This document shows, in pieces, positions 43,213-51,472 of a stretch of DNA of 64,000 nucleotides. The stretch spans positions 186,001 through 250,000 of the forward strand of contig NZ_VYSA01000002.1 in the NCBI RefSeq assembly GCF_008710745.1. The letters run 5' to 3'. Below the pieces are notes generated by a model that made no database searches, was not told where the DNA came from, and was given only the letters and a program-made list of their open reading frames with translations. The DNA is from Microbacterium rhizomatis (GTDB lineage: Bacteria; Actinomycetota; Actinomycetes; Actinomycetales; Microbacteriaceae). Position 1 is the stretch's first letter. The number at the start of each line of letters is the position of its first letter. A program made the position numbers and the translations under genes.

Positions 43213-44679
43213 TCACTGGTCGGCCGAATCCCGCACCCGTTTACGCAGCGCGGGCTTGTCGATCTTGCCCACCGGGTTCTTCGGGATCTCGTCCACGAGG
43301 GTGATGCGGGTCGGCCGCTTGTACGCGGCGAGGATCGCTGCGACGTGGGCCGAAAGCTCGTCCGCCGTCACGGCCGCTCCATCGCGTAGCGACACGAACG
43401 CCACCGGAACCTCGCCGAACACCGCGTGGGGCGCCCCGACGACCGCGACCTCGTGGACGTCGGGATGGGAGTAGAACGCGTTCTCGATCTCTTTGGGATA
43501 GACGTTCTCGCCGCCGCGGATGATCATGTCCTTGATCCGGTCGACGATCTGCAGGTAGCCGTCCTCGTCGAAGCGGCCGATGTCGCCGGTGTGGAGCCAG
43601 CCGTCCAGGATCGTGCGGGCCGTCTCATCCGGCCGGCCCAGGTAGCCCGCCATCACCACGGGGCCCGCGATGACGACTTCGCCCGTCTCGCCCTGCGCGA
43701 CCTCCGCACCCGACGCGTCGACCACCGCGACACGCTGGCCGGGGAGGGGCAGCCCGACCGTCCCCGGTTTGCGCACGCCGTGGAGCGGATTGATCGTCGA
43801 TGCCGTCGTCGTCTCGGACAACCCGTACCCCTCCACGATCTTGACGTCGAAGTGCTCCTCGAAGCGCCGGATCGCTTCGGCCGGCATGGGTGCCGCCCCG
43901 CACACGGCGAACCTCACCGACGACAGATCCGGATGCACCTCGTCTGCCGCGGAGTTGAGCATCGCATAGATCGCGGGCACAGCCGAGAAGAATGTCGGGC
44001 GGTAGCGCTCGACATCGGCGAAGAAGCGGTCGCGCACGAATCGCCGCGAGATCGTGACCCGGCCGCCCGCGCGCAGCGGCGACAGTGTGCCGAGCACGAT
44101 CCCGTTCGCGTGGAAGAGGGGAAGGATGAGCAGACCATGGTCGCGTTCGTCCATCTCGAACCACTCGATGAACGACGCGGTCATCGCATCGAGATTGCCG
44201 TGCGTGAGCATCACACCCTTCGGGCTGCCCGTCGTGCCGCTCGTGTAGATGAGCAGCGCGAGATCGTCGCCGGCGAGACCGTCGGCGACGGCAACGTGGC
44301 GCTCGGGGGTCGCCCGGATGGCGTCGAGAGTCAACGTCGGCACGGAGAGGTCGTCGCGCTCCGCCTCTGCGACGACGAGCTTCGCCGCCGCATCCGTGAC
44401 CTGGTAAGCGGTCTCTGTGGGGCCGAGCACCGGGTTGATCGGGGTCACGACCGCCCCGAGCCGCCAGGCTGCCAGCAGCACGAGGATGAGCTCGACCCGA
44501 TTGGGGAGGAAGACCGCGACGACATCGCCGTGCGCGATCCCCCGGTCTTCGAGGGCGGCAGCCACCTGCTCCGTCCGAGTGAGCAGCTCGGCGTTGGTGA
44601 GTGCGCCGGCCTCGTCGCTGATGGCGGGGGCGGCGGGCGCCCGTTCGGCACGGGCGTCGGCAAGCGTTGCGAAGTGCAT
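43213..44679 (-). CDS. AMP-dependent acyl-CoA synthetase/ligase
   Basis: A 488-residue ANL-superfamily adenylating enzyme. Motifs in order are LLIYTSGTTGSPKG (phosphate loop), VEGYGLSETTT, GWLHTGDIGRFDEDGYLQIVDR (hinge) and NPVGKIDK (the C-terminal catalytic lysine). It probably activates a medium- or long-chain carboxylic acid to its CoA ester; the substrate is unknown. The frame is open upstream, but ATG 44679 has GGAG 5 nt before it and matches the usual N-terminus. It lies last in a three-gene minus-strand unit controlled from the TetR divergent region. Confidence 0.88.
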   Translation of the reverse strand: MHFATLADARAERAPAAPAISDEAGALTNAELLTRTEQVAAALEDRGIAHGDVVAVFLPNRVELILVLLAAWRLGAVVTPINPVLGPTETAYQVTDAAAKLVVAEAERDDLSVPTLTLDAIRATPERHVAVADGLAGDDLALLIYTSGTTGSPKGVMLTHGNLDAMTASFIEWFEMDERDHGLLILPLFHANGIVLGTLSPLRAGGRVTISRRFVRDRFFADVERYRPTFFSAVPAIYAMLNSAADEVHPDLSSVRFAVCGAAPMPAEAIRRFEEHFDVKIVEGYGLSETTTASTINPLHGVRKPGTVGLPLPGQRVAVVDASGAEVAQGETGEVVIAGPVVMAGYLGRPDETARTILDGWLHTGDIGRFDEDGYLQIVDRIKDMIIRGGENVYPKEIENAFYSHPDVHEVAVVGAPHAVFGEVPVAFVSLRDGAAVTADELSAHVAAILAAYKRPTRITLVDEIPKNPVGKIDKPALRKRVRDSADQ

Positions 44680-44732
44680 GAGGATCTCCAGGGGGGGTGC
44701 CGCCCGCGGGGGAACGGACGACACCCCGTCCG

Positions 44733-45851
44733 TCAGACGCGGGTGATGACCGGGGCGGAGACGAGGCCGAAGCCCCGCAGCTGACCGAGGAGCTCGGTGT
44801 ACCCGAACGCCTGGCACGCCGAGGCGAAGCCCACCCGGTGCGGCGCCTGCTGGATCAGCGAGTACGCGGCGAAGGCCTGCAGGAGGCCCGTCTGCTTGTA
44901 GTTGCTGTTGCCGTGGATGACCACGTGCGAGCGCCCGAGCGGGCCCGAGGCGTGCACCGAATCGACGGATCGGTTGAGCCGAGGGTTCTCGCGCGGCGGC
45001 ATGTCGGCCTGCAGCGACGCGGCGATGTCGCCGAGGGCCTTCTCCTGCGCCTCCTGATCGAGCGGCTTCAGCTGCTCCTCGAACATCTGCACGGTCTGCC
45101 CGACCCCCTCCATGACGGCGCGGTTGAGCACGCCCCCGATCGCGCGGACGTTTCCGACGCGGGGATCGTTCTGGAACCAGATCGGGTGCGACATCCCACC
45201 CCATGGCACGGCGATCGCCAGTTCGTGGTAGCCGGGAACCGGGACATCGAACGCCGACGTGTGGTCCCACTCGACGAGCTTGTTCTGCTCGAGGTAGTAC
45301 CAGTGCGCCTTGAGGATCGTGAAGATCGTCTGCGTCGACGCATATGTCGGCAGGCCCTTCCACAGCACGAGGATGTCGAGCGTGTCGTACCCGCCCGGCT
45401 CCAGGGCGATGTTCGCGGCGATCTCGCTCACCGTGTACATGTGCGCGATGCCTGGCGACAGGAGCAGCCCCGCGGCGGCGAAGTCGTCGCCCCATGTGTC
45501 GCGGGCGTGGAGCACCCAGTCCTGCTCCCCCGTCGTGTCTGTGTAGTGGGCACCGATTCGCAGCGCCGCCTGCACCACCTCGGGGCCGAACTTGATGAAG
45601 GGCCCTGCCGTGTTGCAGATCACCCTCGCGCCGTCGAAGGCGGCGGCCAGAGCATCCGCGTCGTTCTCGACACCCACGATCTCGTAGTCGGCCGTCTCGA
45701 TGCCCGGGATCTTCTCGACCACTGCGCGCACGCGCTCCGCGTCGCGCCCCGCGGCCACGAACGGCACGCCGAGTTCGCGGAGGTATTCGCAGATCAGGCG
45801 CCCCGTGTACCCGCTGACGCCGTAGACGACGACCGGCTTATCCGTACCCAT
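44733..45851 (-). CDS. Saccharopine dehydrogenase-like NAD(P)-binding protein
   Basis: A 372-residue protein with an N-terminal Rossmann fold (VVVYGVSGYTGRLICEYLRE) of the saccharopine dehydrogenase/trans-acting enoyl reductase type. CNTAGPFIKFGPEVVQAALRIGAHYTDTTGEQDWV is characteristic of that family. Some relatives reduce lipid intermediates and others have unknown substrates. It lies between a short-chain dehydrogenase and an acyl-CoA ligase, which suggests a role in acid, lipid or isoprenoid-acid metabolism. Confidence 0.8.
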   Translation of the reverse strand: MGTDKPVVVYGVSGYTGRLICEYLRELGVPFVAAGRDAERVRAVVEKIPGIETADYEIVGVENDADALAAAFDGARVICNTAGPFIKFGPEVVQAALRIGAHYTDTTGEQDWVLHARDTWGDDFAAAGLLLSPGIAHMYTVSEIAANIALEPGGYDTLDILVLWKGLPTYASTQTIFTILKAHWYYLEQNKLVEWDHTSAFDVPVPGYHELAIAVPWGGMSHPIWFQNDPRVGNVRAIGGVLNRAVMEGVGQTVQMFEEQLKPLDQEAQEKALGDIAASLQADMPPRENPRLNRSVDSVHASGPLGRSHVVIHGNSNYKQTGLLQAFAAYSLIQQAPHRVGFASACQAFGYTELLGQLRGFGLVSAPVITRV

Positions 45852-45860
45852 TCCCGAGCC

Positions 45861-46661
45861 TCACATTCCCATTGCGCCGTCGATGGACAGCGTCACGCCA
45901 TTGATGAACGCCGCGTCCTCCGAGAGGAGGAACGCGACGCCGTTGGCGATGTCGTCCTCGGTCGCGAGGCGGCCCAACGGGGTCAGCGAGACCACAGCGC
46001 CGACCGCATCGTCGACCGAGGGGAACAGGCCGAGGCGCTCCATGTCGACGGCGAGCTGGGCCCCCATCGCATTGGGGACGAGACCCGGGCAGACCGTATT
46101 CACGCGGACGCCGTACCCCAGGCGTCCCGATTCGGCGGCCGCCACCTTGGTGAGGCGGTCGACGGCGGATTTCGAGGCGGAGTACGCGGCGATCCCCGGG
46201 AACGCGATCGTGGCGGCGACCGAGGCGATATTGACGATCACACCGCCCGAGCCCGCAGAGCCGCCGGGTCGCATCGCCCGGAACGCGTGTTTGATGCCCA
46301 GCGCGGTGCCGAGCACGTTCACCTCGAGGATCTTGCGCATCGAATCGGGGTTCAGGTCGACGAACAGGTCGGAGATCTCGATCCCCGCGTTGTTCACCAC
46401 GCCGGTGAGTCCGCCGAGCGCATCGACCGCCTCCGTGCTCGCGCGTTCCCACGATGCGTCGTCGGTCACATCCAGTGCGACGAAGACCGCCGTGGCACCG
46501 TCCTGCGCGAGGGCGGCGGCAGCCTCCGCTCCGGCCTCCTCGTTGATGTCGGCGATGGCGACCGCACCGCCGCCGGCGAGGATGGCCCGGGCGGTTCGAA
46601 GGCCCAACCCGCCCGCTCCTCCGGTGACGAGCACTCGGGCTCCCGTCAGATCTGAGGTCAT
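45861..46661 (-). CDS. Short-chain dehydrogenase/reductase
   Basis: A 266-residue classical SDR: cofactor loop TGGAGGLGLRTA, NNAGIE, catalytic serine in IVNIASVAA and the YSASK motif with catalytic Tyr and Lys. DIN at the end of beta-strand 2 favours NAD(H). GGAGAAG precedes the ATG at 46661. It is the first gene of the unit with the saccharopine dehydrogenase-like and acyl-CoA ligase genes, and divergent from a TetR regulator. Confidence 0.9.
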   Translation of the reverse strand: MTSDLTGARVLVTGGAGGLGLRTARAILAGGGAVAIADINEEAGAEAAAALAQDGATAVFVALDVTDDASWERASTEAVDALGGLTGVVNNAGIEISDLFVDLNPDSMRKILEVNVLGTALGIKHAFRAMRPGGSAGSGGVIVNIASVAATIAFPGIAAYSASKSAVDRLTKVAAAESGRLGYGVRVNTVCPGLVPNAMGAQLAVDMERLGLFPSVDDAVGAVVSLTPLGRLATEDDIANGVAFLLSEDAAFINGVTLSIDGAMGM

Positions 46662-46826
46662 GACTTCTCCAGTTTCTTTCGACATTGAAAGGGGTGGGAT
46701 CAGCACACCAGATAACTGGACAGGTGACAAGGAAAATTCGGACAGTCGTCCAAAACCTGGGGCGAATCGCTCGGCGACGCTGCGACCGACGCGTATCATC
46801 GACGCAACATCGGGAAGGAGAGACCC

Positions 46827-47468
46827 ATGAGTACGTCGACAGTGGGAACCGCCTCCAGCGCGCGCACCGACCGCGCCGCGCGCACCGGCGCGAACAAGTT
46901 CGCAGACCGGAGGCGCGAACTCGCCGCCACCGCCCTCGTGACCATCGCCGAGCAGGGTTTCGCCCGCACCGGGCTGCGAGACATCTCCGCCAGGACAGAC
47001 CTTTCCACCGGCATCCTGCACTACTACTTCGACGGCAAGGACGACCTGATCGCCCAGGCCATCTGGGAGTACAAGTCGGAGTGCGCCCGCCGTTACGACC
47101 CGATCGTGGAGAGCTCCACCACCGCCGGCGAGCTGATCGCGAGATTCGGCGTCGAGATCTCGGCGACACTGCGCGACGAATCCGTCATGCACAGACTCTG
47201 GTACGACCTGCGCAATCAGGCGCTGTTCGAAGAGGGCTTCCGCGAGACGATCGTCGCGCTCGACGACCTGCTCGCCGACATGGTCTGGGCGGTGGTGCAG
47301 CGGCATGCGCAACTGCGCGACACCGAGCCCTCGATCGATCGCGAAACGGCGTACGCCCTTTTTGACGGGCTGTTCCTCAACTGCCTGATCGCGTACCAGC
47401 GCGGCGACGCGGACGCGCCCGAGCAGATCCGCGCGCGCTCGGGCGCGCTCCTGGCCGCCTCCGTCTGA
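46827..47468 (+). CDS. TetR-family regulator of the adjacent lipid/acid metabolism unit
   Basis: A 213-residue TetR-type repressor. HTH region residues ~28-70 (LAATALVTIAEQGFARTGLRDISARTDLSTGILHYYFDGKDDLIAQ) is followed by a ligand domain. AAGGAGAG lies 7 nt before the ATG. It is divergent from the SDR gene, so repression of the SDR operon by it is likely. ggac-agtc-gtcc at 46740-46751 in the 165-bp gap is a weak operator candidate. Confidence 0.87.
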   Translation: MSTSTVGTASSARTDRAARTGANKFADRRRELAATALVTIAEQGFARTGLRDISARTDLSTGILHYYFDGKDDLIAQAIWEYKSECARRYDPIVESSTTAGELIARFGVEISATLRDESVMHRLWYDLRNQALFEEGFRETIVALDDLLADMVWAVVQRHAQLRDTEPSIDRETAYALFDGLFLNCLIAYQRGDADAPEQIRARSGALLAASV

Positions 47469-47495
47469 CCGGCCCGGAGCTGTCCGGACCACACG

Positions 47496-47535
47496 ACGAA
47501 ACGCCCCGCCGGGCGAACCGGGCGGGGCGTTTCGT
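47496..47535. terminator. Bidirectional terminator between tetR-type gene and nusG
   Basis: Perfect 15-bp arms acgaaacgccccgcc (47496-47510) and 47521-47535 around a 10-nt loop. The converging regulator and nusG genes end 27 bp and 32 bp away. Confidence 0.92.
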
Positions 47536-47567
47536 ACGCGAGCTTCGGGACTGCGCCGAAGGAATCG

Positions 47568-48695
47568 CTACTGCTTGTTGACCTGGTCGAACGAGAGCTC
47601 GACCGGAGTCTCGCGCTCGAAGAGCGACACGAGCACGGTGAGCTTGCCGCTCTCCGGCTTGATCTCGCTGATCGTGCCAGGAAGACCCGCGAACGAGCCC
47701 TCCTTGATCGTGATCGTCTCGCCGACCTCGAAGTCGACCTCGGTGACGATGCTGCGCTGCACGGCATTGGCGCCCTTGGCGGCACCAGCCTTCGCCGGAG
47801 CCACTTCCTTGATCTCGACAAGGCTCTTCAGCATGTTGAAGGCCTCTTCGAACCGCAGCGGAGTCGGGTTGTGGGCGTTGCCCACGAAGCCGGTGACGCC
47901 GGGGGTGTGACGCACGACCGACCAGGTGTCTTCATTCAGCTCCATGCGGACGAGCACGTAGCCGGGGATCCGAACGCGCGTGACCATCTTGCGCTGACCG
48001 TTCTTGATCTCGACGACGTCCTCCATCGGGACCTCGATCTGGTAGATGTCCTCTTCGACCTCGAGCGTCGACTTGCGCTGCTCGATGTTGGCCTTCACCT
48101 TGCGCTCGAAACCGGCGTAGGAGTGCAGGACGTACCACTTGCCCGGAAGCGAACGAAGCTCGGCGCGGAACGCGTCGTACGGATCGGCGTCCTCGTCGTC
48201 GGCCGCGTCGAGATCGGTCGGCGCCTCGGCTGCATCGGCGGGTGAGACGGATGCCTCGGCCTCGTCGACGACGGAGGCCGCCGCATCCACCTCCTCCACG
48301 AAGTCCTCGTCGAGCACGGGTGCGTCGTCGTCGCCGTTGATGTCGGGGCCGTCGTAAGGGGTCACGTCGTCGGCGTGCTCGGCCACGTACTCGGCCTCTT
48401 CTTCGGCGAGCGAGTCGGTGAGGACCTCGGCGGCCGCTTCGACCTCGGCGGCCTCGTCGATGTTCAGGGCGTCGTTCACGATCGCGTCGGCCTCCGGGTC
48501 GTCGATGTCGATGTCGTCCAGGTCGGAATCGTCTTCCTCGTCCTCGTCGTCCACGACATGGATCGCGAGGTGCTCGGCCGACTCGACGGACCGCTCCTCA
48601 GCGGCGAGGACATTGCCCTCTTGCGCCTCGTCGTCCTCGGAGGACTGTTCGGCGGCGGTCGCCCAGTCGGCGTCGTCGGTGTATCTCTCAGACAA
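47568..48695 (-). CDS. nusG: Transcription termination/antitermination protein NusG with long acidic N-terminus
   Basis: A 375-residue NusG. Residues 1-185 are an Asp/Glu-rich, probably disordered extension. The NGN domain follows ([49 protein letters not shown]). The C-terminal KOW domain ([22 protein letters not shown]) ends the protein. No ATG or GTG fits the frame well. The TTG at 48695 has GGAAGAG 7 nt upstream, so I place the start there, about 75 nt after secE on the same strand. It ends at a strong terminator, not in rplK. Confidence 0.9.
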   Translation of the reverse strand: MSERYTDDADWATAAEQSSEDDEAQEGNVLAAEERSVESAEHLAIHVVDDEDEEDDSDLDDIDIDDPEADAIVNDALNIDEAAEVEAAAEVLTDSLAEEEAEYVAEHADDVTPYDGPDINGDDDAPVLDEDFVEEVDAAASVVDEAEASVSPADAAEAPTDLDAADDEDADPYDAFRAELRSLPGKWYVLHSYAGFERKVKANIEQRKSTLEVEEDIYQIEVPMEDVVEIKNGQRKMVTRVRIPGYVLVRMELNEDTWSVVRHTPGVTGFVGNAHNPTPLRFEEAFNMLKSLVEIKEVAPAKAGAAKGANAVQRSIVTEVDFEVGETITIKEGSFAGLPGTISEIKPESGKLTVLVSLFERETPVELSFDQVNKQ

Positions 48696-48770
48696 TGGGA
48701 TTCTCTTCCTTCGTGGGTGAAGACGCCTCGGCACGAGGCTTCCCGCCCGCGGATGGGCTCAGCACGTAGC

Positions 48771-49067
48771 TCAGGGTGTGGCGGTGGGAACACCGAAGAC
48801 GACGGTCGTGATCCACACGAACAGCACGTCCAGACCGTAGACGAGCGCCATCATCACAACGACGAACCCGAGCACGACACCCGTGAACTTCACGAGCTCC
48901 TGACGAGTGGGGGTGACGACCTTGCGAAGCTCGGCGAAGACCTGACGGATGAACAGCGCGATGCGCGCGAAGACGTTCGGCTTCTTCGCTCGCGGGGCGT
49001 CACTCTTGGCGACGACCTCGCCCTTCGGCTCATCCTGGACCATCGAACCCACCTGATTACCTTCCAT
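48771..49067 (-). CDS. secE: Preprotein translocase subunit SecE
   Basis: A 98-residue SecE with a single C-terminal membrane helix (FTGVVLGFVVVMMALVYGLDVLFVW) and the conserved amphipathic stretch FIRQVFAELRKVVTPTRQEL before it. The polar N-terminus is typical of actinobacteria. It stabilises SecY. It is co-transcribed with the upstream tRNA-Trp (22 nt away) and downstream nusG. Confidence 0.95.
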   Translation of the reverse strand: MEGNQVGSMVQDEPKGEVVAKSDAPRAKKPNVFARIALFIRQVFAELRKVVTPTRQELVKFTGVVLGFVVVMMALVYGLDVLFVWITTVVFGVPTATP

Positions 49068-49088
49068 GTGTCAGCTTCGGCTGACGCG

Positions 49089-49161
<73 letters not shown>

Positions 49162-49325
49162 AGAGGCCGATCGGCCTCGATCCGCCCACACTCCTGTGCC
49201 TTCACTCCCGAAAAAGTGACTGCCCGATCGGCGGGCACGGCGAAAGAATGCAGACTTCAACTGCACGCTCAAGTGTACGGCATGGGTCGAAGCGTGGCGA
49301 ACCTGCGAGACACACCACCCCGGCC

Positions 49326-49397
49326 GTTGAGCGAGCGAAGCGAGACGAAACGCACCCCCGGGCACGTTTCGACTCATCGCTGCGCTCCTCGCTCAAC
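49326..49397. repeat. Isolated copy of the long palindromic repeat
   Basis: Runs from gttgagcgagcgaagcgaga (49326 onward) to ctcctcgctcaac (ending 49397). The two halves are imperfect inverted copies of each other, so the unit can fold into a long hairpin. Half-copy remnants follow at about 49411-49432 (cgagcgaagcgagccgaaac). It lies downstream of the GIY-YIG gene; the related array at 49756-50067 lies upstream of it. Confidence 0.9.
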
Positions 49398-49431
49398 GAC
49401 CGACGTCCCGCGAGCGAAGCGAGCCGAAACG

Positions 49432-49724
49432 CTACCCGTGGCCGCTGCGGCTCCTGCTCCGGCTACTCCATCCTCGAATGGCATCGATACCGCCGCCGAT
49501 GAACGCCTCTCGCTTCGCGTGGCTCCAGCCCTGAATGCGCTTCTCCCATGCGAACGCCTCGTCGATGCGGTCGAAACGGTAGCTCCAGGCGAGCGTGACC
49601 GGCAACCGCCGTCTCGTGTACTCGCTCCCGAACCCGGTGCGATGCTGCTCGAGCCTCACCTCGAGATCTCGGGTGCTGCCGGCATAGAAGGTGCCGTCGG
49701 CGCAGCGAAGAATGTACGTGTCAT
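49432..49724 (-). pseudogene. GIY-YIG nuclease domain gene with out-of-frame start
   Basis: The minus strand encodes a complete GIY-YIG domain (TYILRCADGTFYAGSTRDLEVRLEQH; AWEKRIQGWSHAKREAFI) of the small UvrC/URI-like type. The only nearby ATG (49724) is out of frame by two bases. It reads atgacacgtacatt, whereas loss of one AC would give the expected MTYILRC start, so a 2-bp AC duplication may have broken the start. Otherwise initiation would have to use a GTG at 49839 inside the flanking palindromic repeat. The domain itself shows no other lesion. Confidence 0.65.
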
Positions 49725-49755
49725 GCCGAGACGGTAGGCGCTGCCGCCGACACCA

Positions 49756-50067
49756 CGTTTCGACTCGTCGCTGCGCTCCTCGCTCAACGACCGAAACACC
49801 ACCCCGGCCGTTGAGCGAGCGAAGCGAGACGAAACGCACCCCCGGACACGTTTCGACTCTTCGCTGCGCTCCTCACTCAACGACCGAAACACCACCCCGG
49901 CCGTTGAGCGAGCGAAGCGAGACGAAACGCACCCCCGGACACGTTTCGACTCTTCGATGCGCTCCTCACTCAACGACCGAAAACACCACCCCGGCCGTTG
50001 AGCGAGCGAAGCGAGACGAAACGCACCCCAGACACGTTTCGACTCGTCGCTGCGCTCCTCGCTCAAC
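49756..50067. repeat. Tandem array of ~93-bp palindromic repeat units
   Basis: A half unit (from 49756) is followed by three head-to-tail units starting at about 49810, 49903 and 49997 (period 93-94 bp). Each unit is gttgagcgagcgaagcgaga, then gaaacg, a short spacer, and the inverted counterpart tttcgactcttcgctgcgct ending ctcaacgacc. Units differ by only a few bases, so the array is recent. It occupies the whole gap between the GIY-YIG gene and the aldehyde dehydrogenase gene. Confidence 0.95.
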
Positions 50068-50078
50068 GACCGGAATGA

Positions 50079-51446
50079 CTACGGGCCGACGCGGACGAGC
50101 TTCTTGTTCACGAACTCGTCCGCGGCGAGCAGACCCATCTCGCGACCCGTCCCGCTGCGCTTGACCCCACCGAACGGCAGCTCGGGCGAATCGGCCAGCA
50201 CCAGATTGACGTAGACCATACCCGCGTCGATCTTGTCGGCGATGCGCTGCGCCTGCTCGTCGTCGGTCGTGAACACGTACGAGCCCAGCCCGAACGGGGT
50301 GTCATTGGCGACCTTGACCGCTTCGTCCTCGTCGGCGACGCGATAGACGACACCGACGGGTCCGAAGAACTCCTCGCGGTAGGCATCCATCTCAGGTGTC
50401 ACGTCCGTCAGCACCGTACCGGGGTAGAAGGCGCCGTCGCGCACACCGCCGGTCACGAGCGTCGCGCCCTGCGCGACCGCCCTGTCGACCTGTTCGGCGA
50501 GCCGCTCGGCCGCGGTGAGAGATGAGAGCGGGCCGAGCACGGTGTCGTCTGCGAGGGGGTCGCCCACTTTCGCGCCGCGCATCGCGGCGGTGAACTTCTC
50601 GAGGAACGGCTCGTACAGGTCGTCGGCGACGATGAAGCGCTTGGCGGCGTTGCAGGACTGGCCCGTATTGTCCAGGCGCGCCTCGACGGCCGCCTGCACG
50701 GCGCCGTCGAGATCGTCGGTGGAGAGCAGGATGAAGGGATCCGACCCGCCGAGTTCGAGCACGACCTTCTTGAGGTTGCGCCCGGCCGTCTCGGCGACGG
50801 CGGCACCTGCGCGCTCCGAGCCCGTGACCGACACCCCGTGCACGCGGCGGTCGGCGATGACCTCGGCCGCCTGCTCGTTCGTGATGTACAGGTTCGTGTA
50901 CGCCCCCTCGGGGAACCCGGCATCGTGGTAGATCGCCTCGATCGCCGCCGAGGATTCGGGGCACTGCGGTGCGTGCTTGAGCAGGATCGGGTTTCCGATC
51001 AGGAGGTTCGGCGCCGCGAATCGGGCCACCTGGTAATACGGGAAGTTCCACGGCATGATGCCCAGCAGGACCCCGAGCGCGGAGCGGCGGATGACCGCGG
51101 TGCCCTCGCCGAGGATGTCGATCGGCTGATCCTGCATGATCTTCTCAGCGTTGTCGGCGTAGAACTCGGTGATGTCGGCTGCGAAATCGACCTCGCCCAG
51201 CGCGGCGGCGAGCGGCTTGCCCATCTCGCGCACGATCGTGGCGGCGAGCTCGTCGCGCCGCTCGCGGTGCAGCTCGGCCGCACGACGGATCAGGCCGGCC
51301 CGTTCGGCGACGGTCGACGTACGCGCCCAGCCCTGGGCGACGGCATCCGCCGTCTGCAGCGCCTTCTCGAGTTCTTCCGCGGTGGCGAGAGGGTAGGTGG
51401 CGAGAGTCTGGCCCGTCGCCGGGTTGACGACCGCGTAATCGGACAT
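50079..51446 (-). CDS. gabD: NAD(P)-dependent aldehyde dehydrogenase, succinate-semialdehyde/aminobutyraldehyde type
   Basis: A 455-residue aldehyde dehydrogenase. Catalytic Glu231 is in VVLELGGSDPF and the nucleophile is Cys265 in NTGQSCNAAKRF. LGIMPWNFPYYQVAR and the short length place it in the succinate-semialdehyde dehydrogenase group. It is the last gene of the putrescine operon, 26 nt after the permease gene. In this setting it may oxidise 4-aminobutanal, succinate semialdehyde or both. The ATG at 51446 has GGAG upstream. Confidence 0.88.
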   Translation of the reverse strand: MSDYAVVNPATGQTLATYPLATAEELEKALQTADAVAQGWARTSTVAERAGLIRRAAELHRERRDELAATIVREMGKPLAAALGEVDFAADITEFYADNAEKIMQDQPIDILGEGTAVIRRSALGVLLGIMPWNFPYYQVARFAAPNLLIGNPILLKHAPQCPESSAAIEAIYHDAGFPEGAYTNLYITNEQAAEVIADRRVHGVSVTGSERAGAAVAETAGRNLKKVVLELGGSDPFILLSTDDLDGAVQAAVEARLDNTGQSCNAAKRFIVADDLYEPFLEKFTAAMRGAKVGDPLADDTVLGPLSSLTAAERLAEQVDRAVAQGATLVTGGVRDGAFYPGTVLTDVTPEMDAYREEFFGPVGVVYRVADEDEAVKVANDTPFGLGSYVFTTDDEQAQRIADKIDAGMVYVNLVLADSPELPFGGVKRSGTGREMGLLAADEFVNKKLVRVGP

Positions 51447-51472
51447 GAGTGGATCTCCGTTCGTGGATGGAC

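Noticed and set aside
46662..46826. TetR operator at 46740-46751
   Set aside because: The inverted repeat is only 4 bp per arm with a 4-nt spacer, too short to claim; kept only as a note in the regulator entry.
49326..50067. Repeat array considered as CRISPR
   Set aside because: The sequence between repeat halves is itself repeated and palindromic, so there are no unique spacers.
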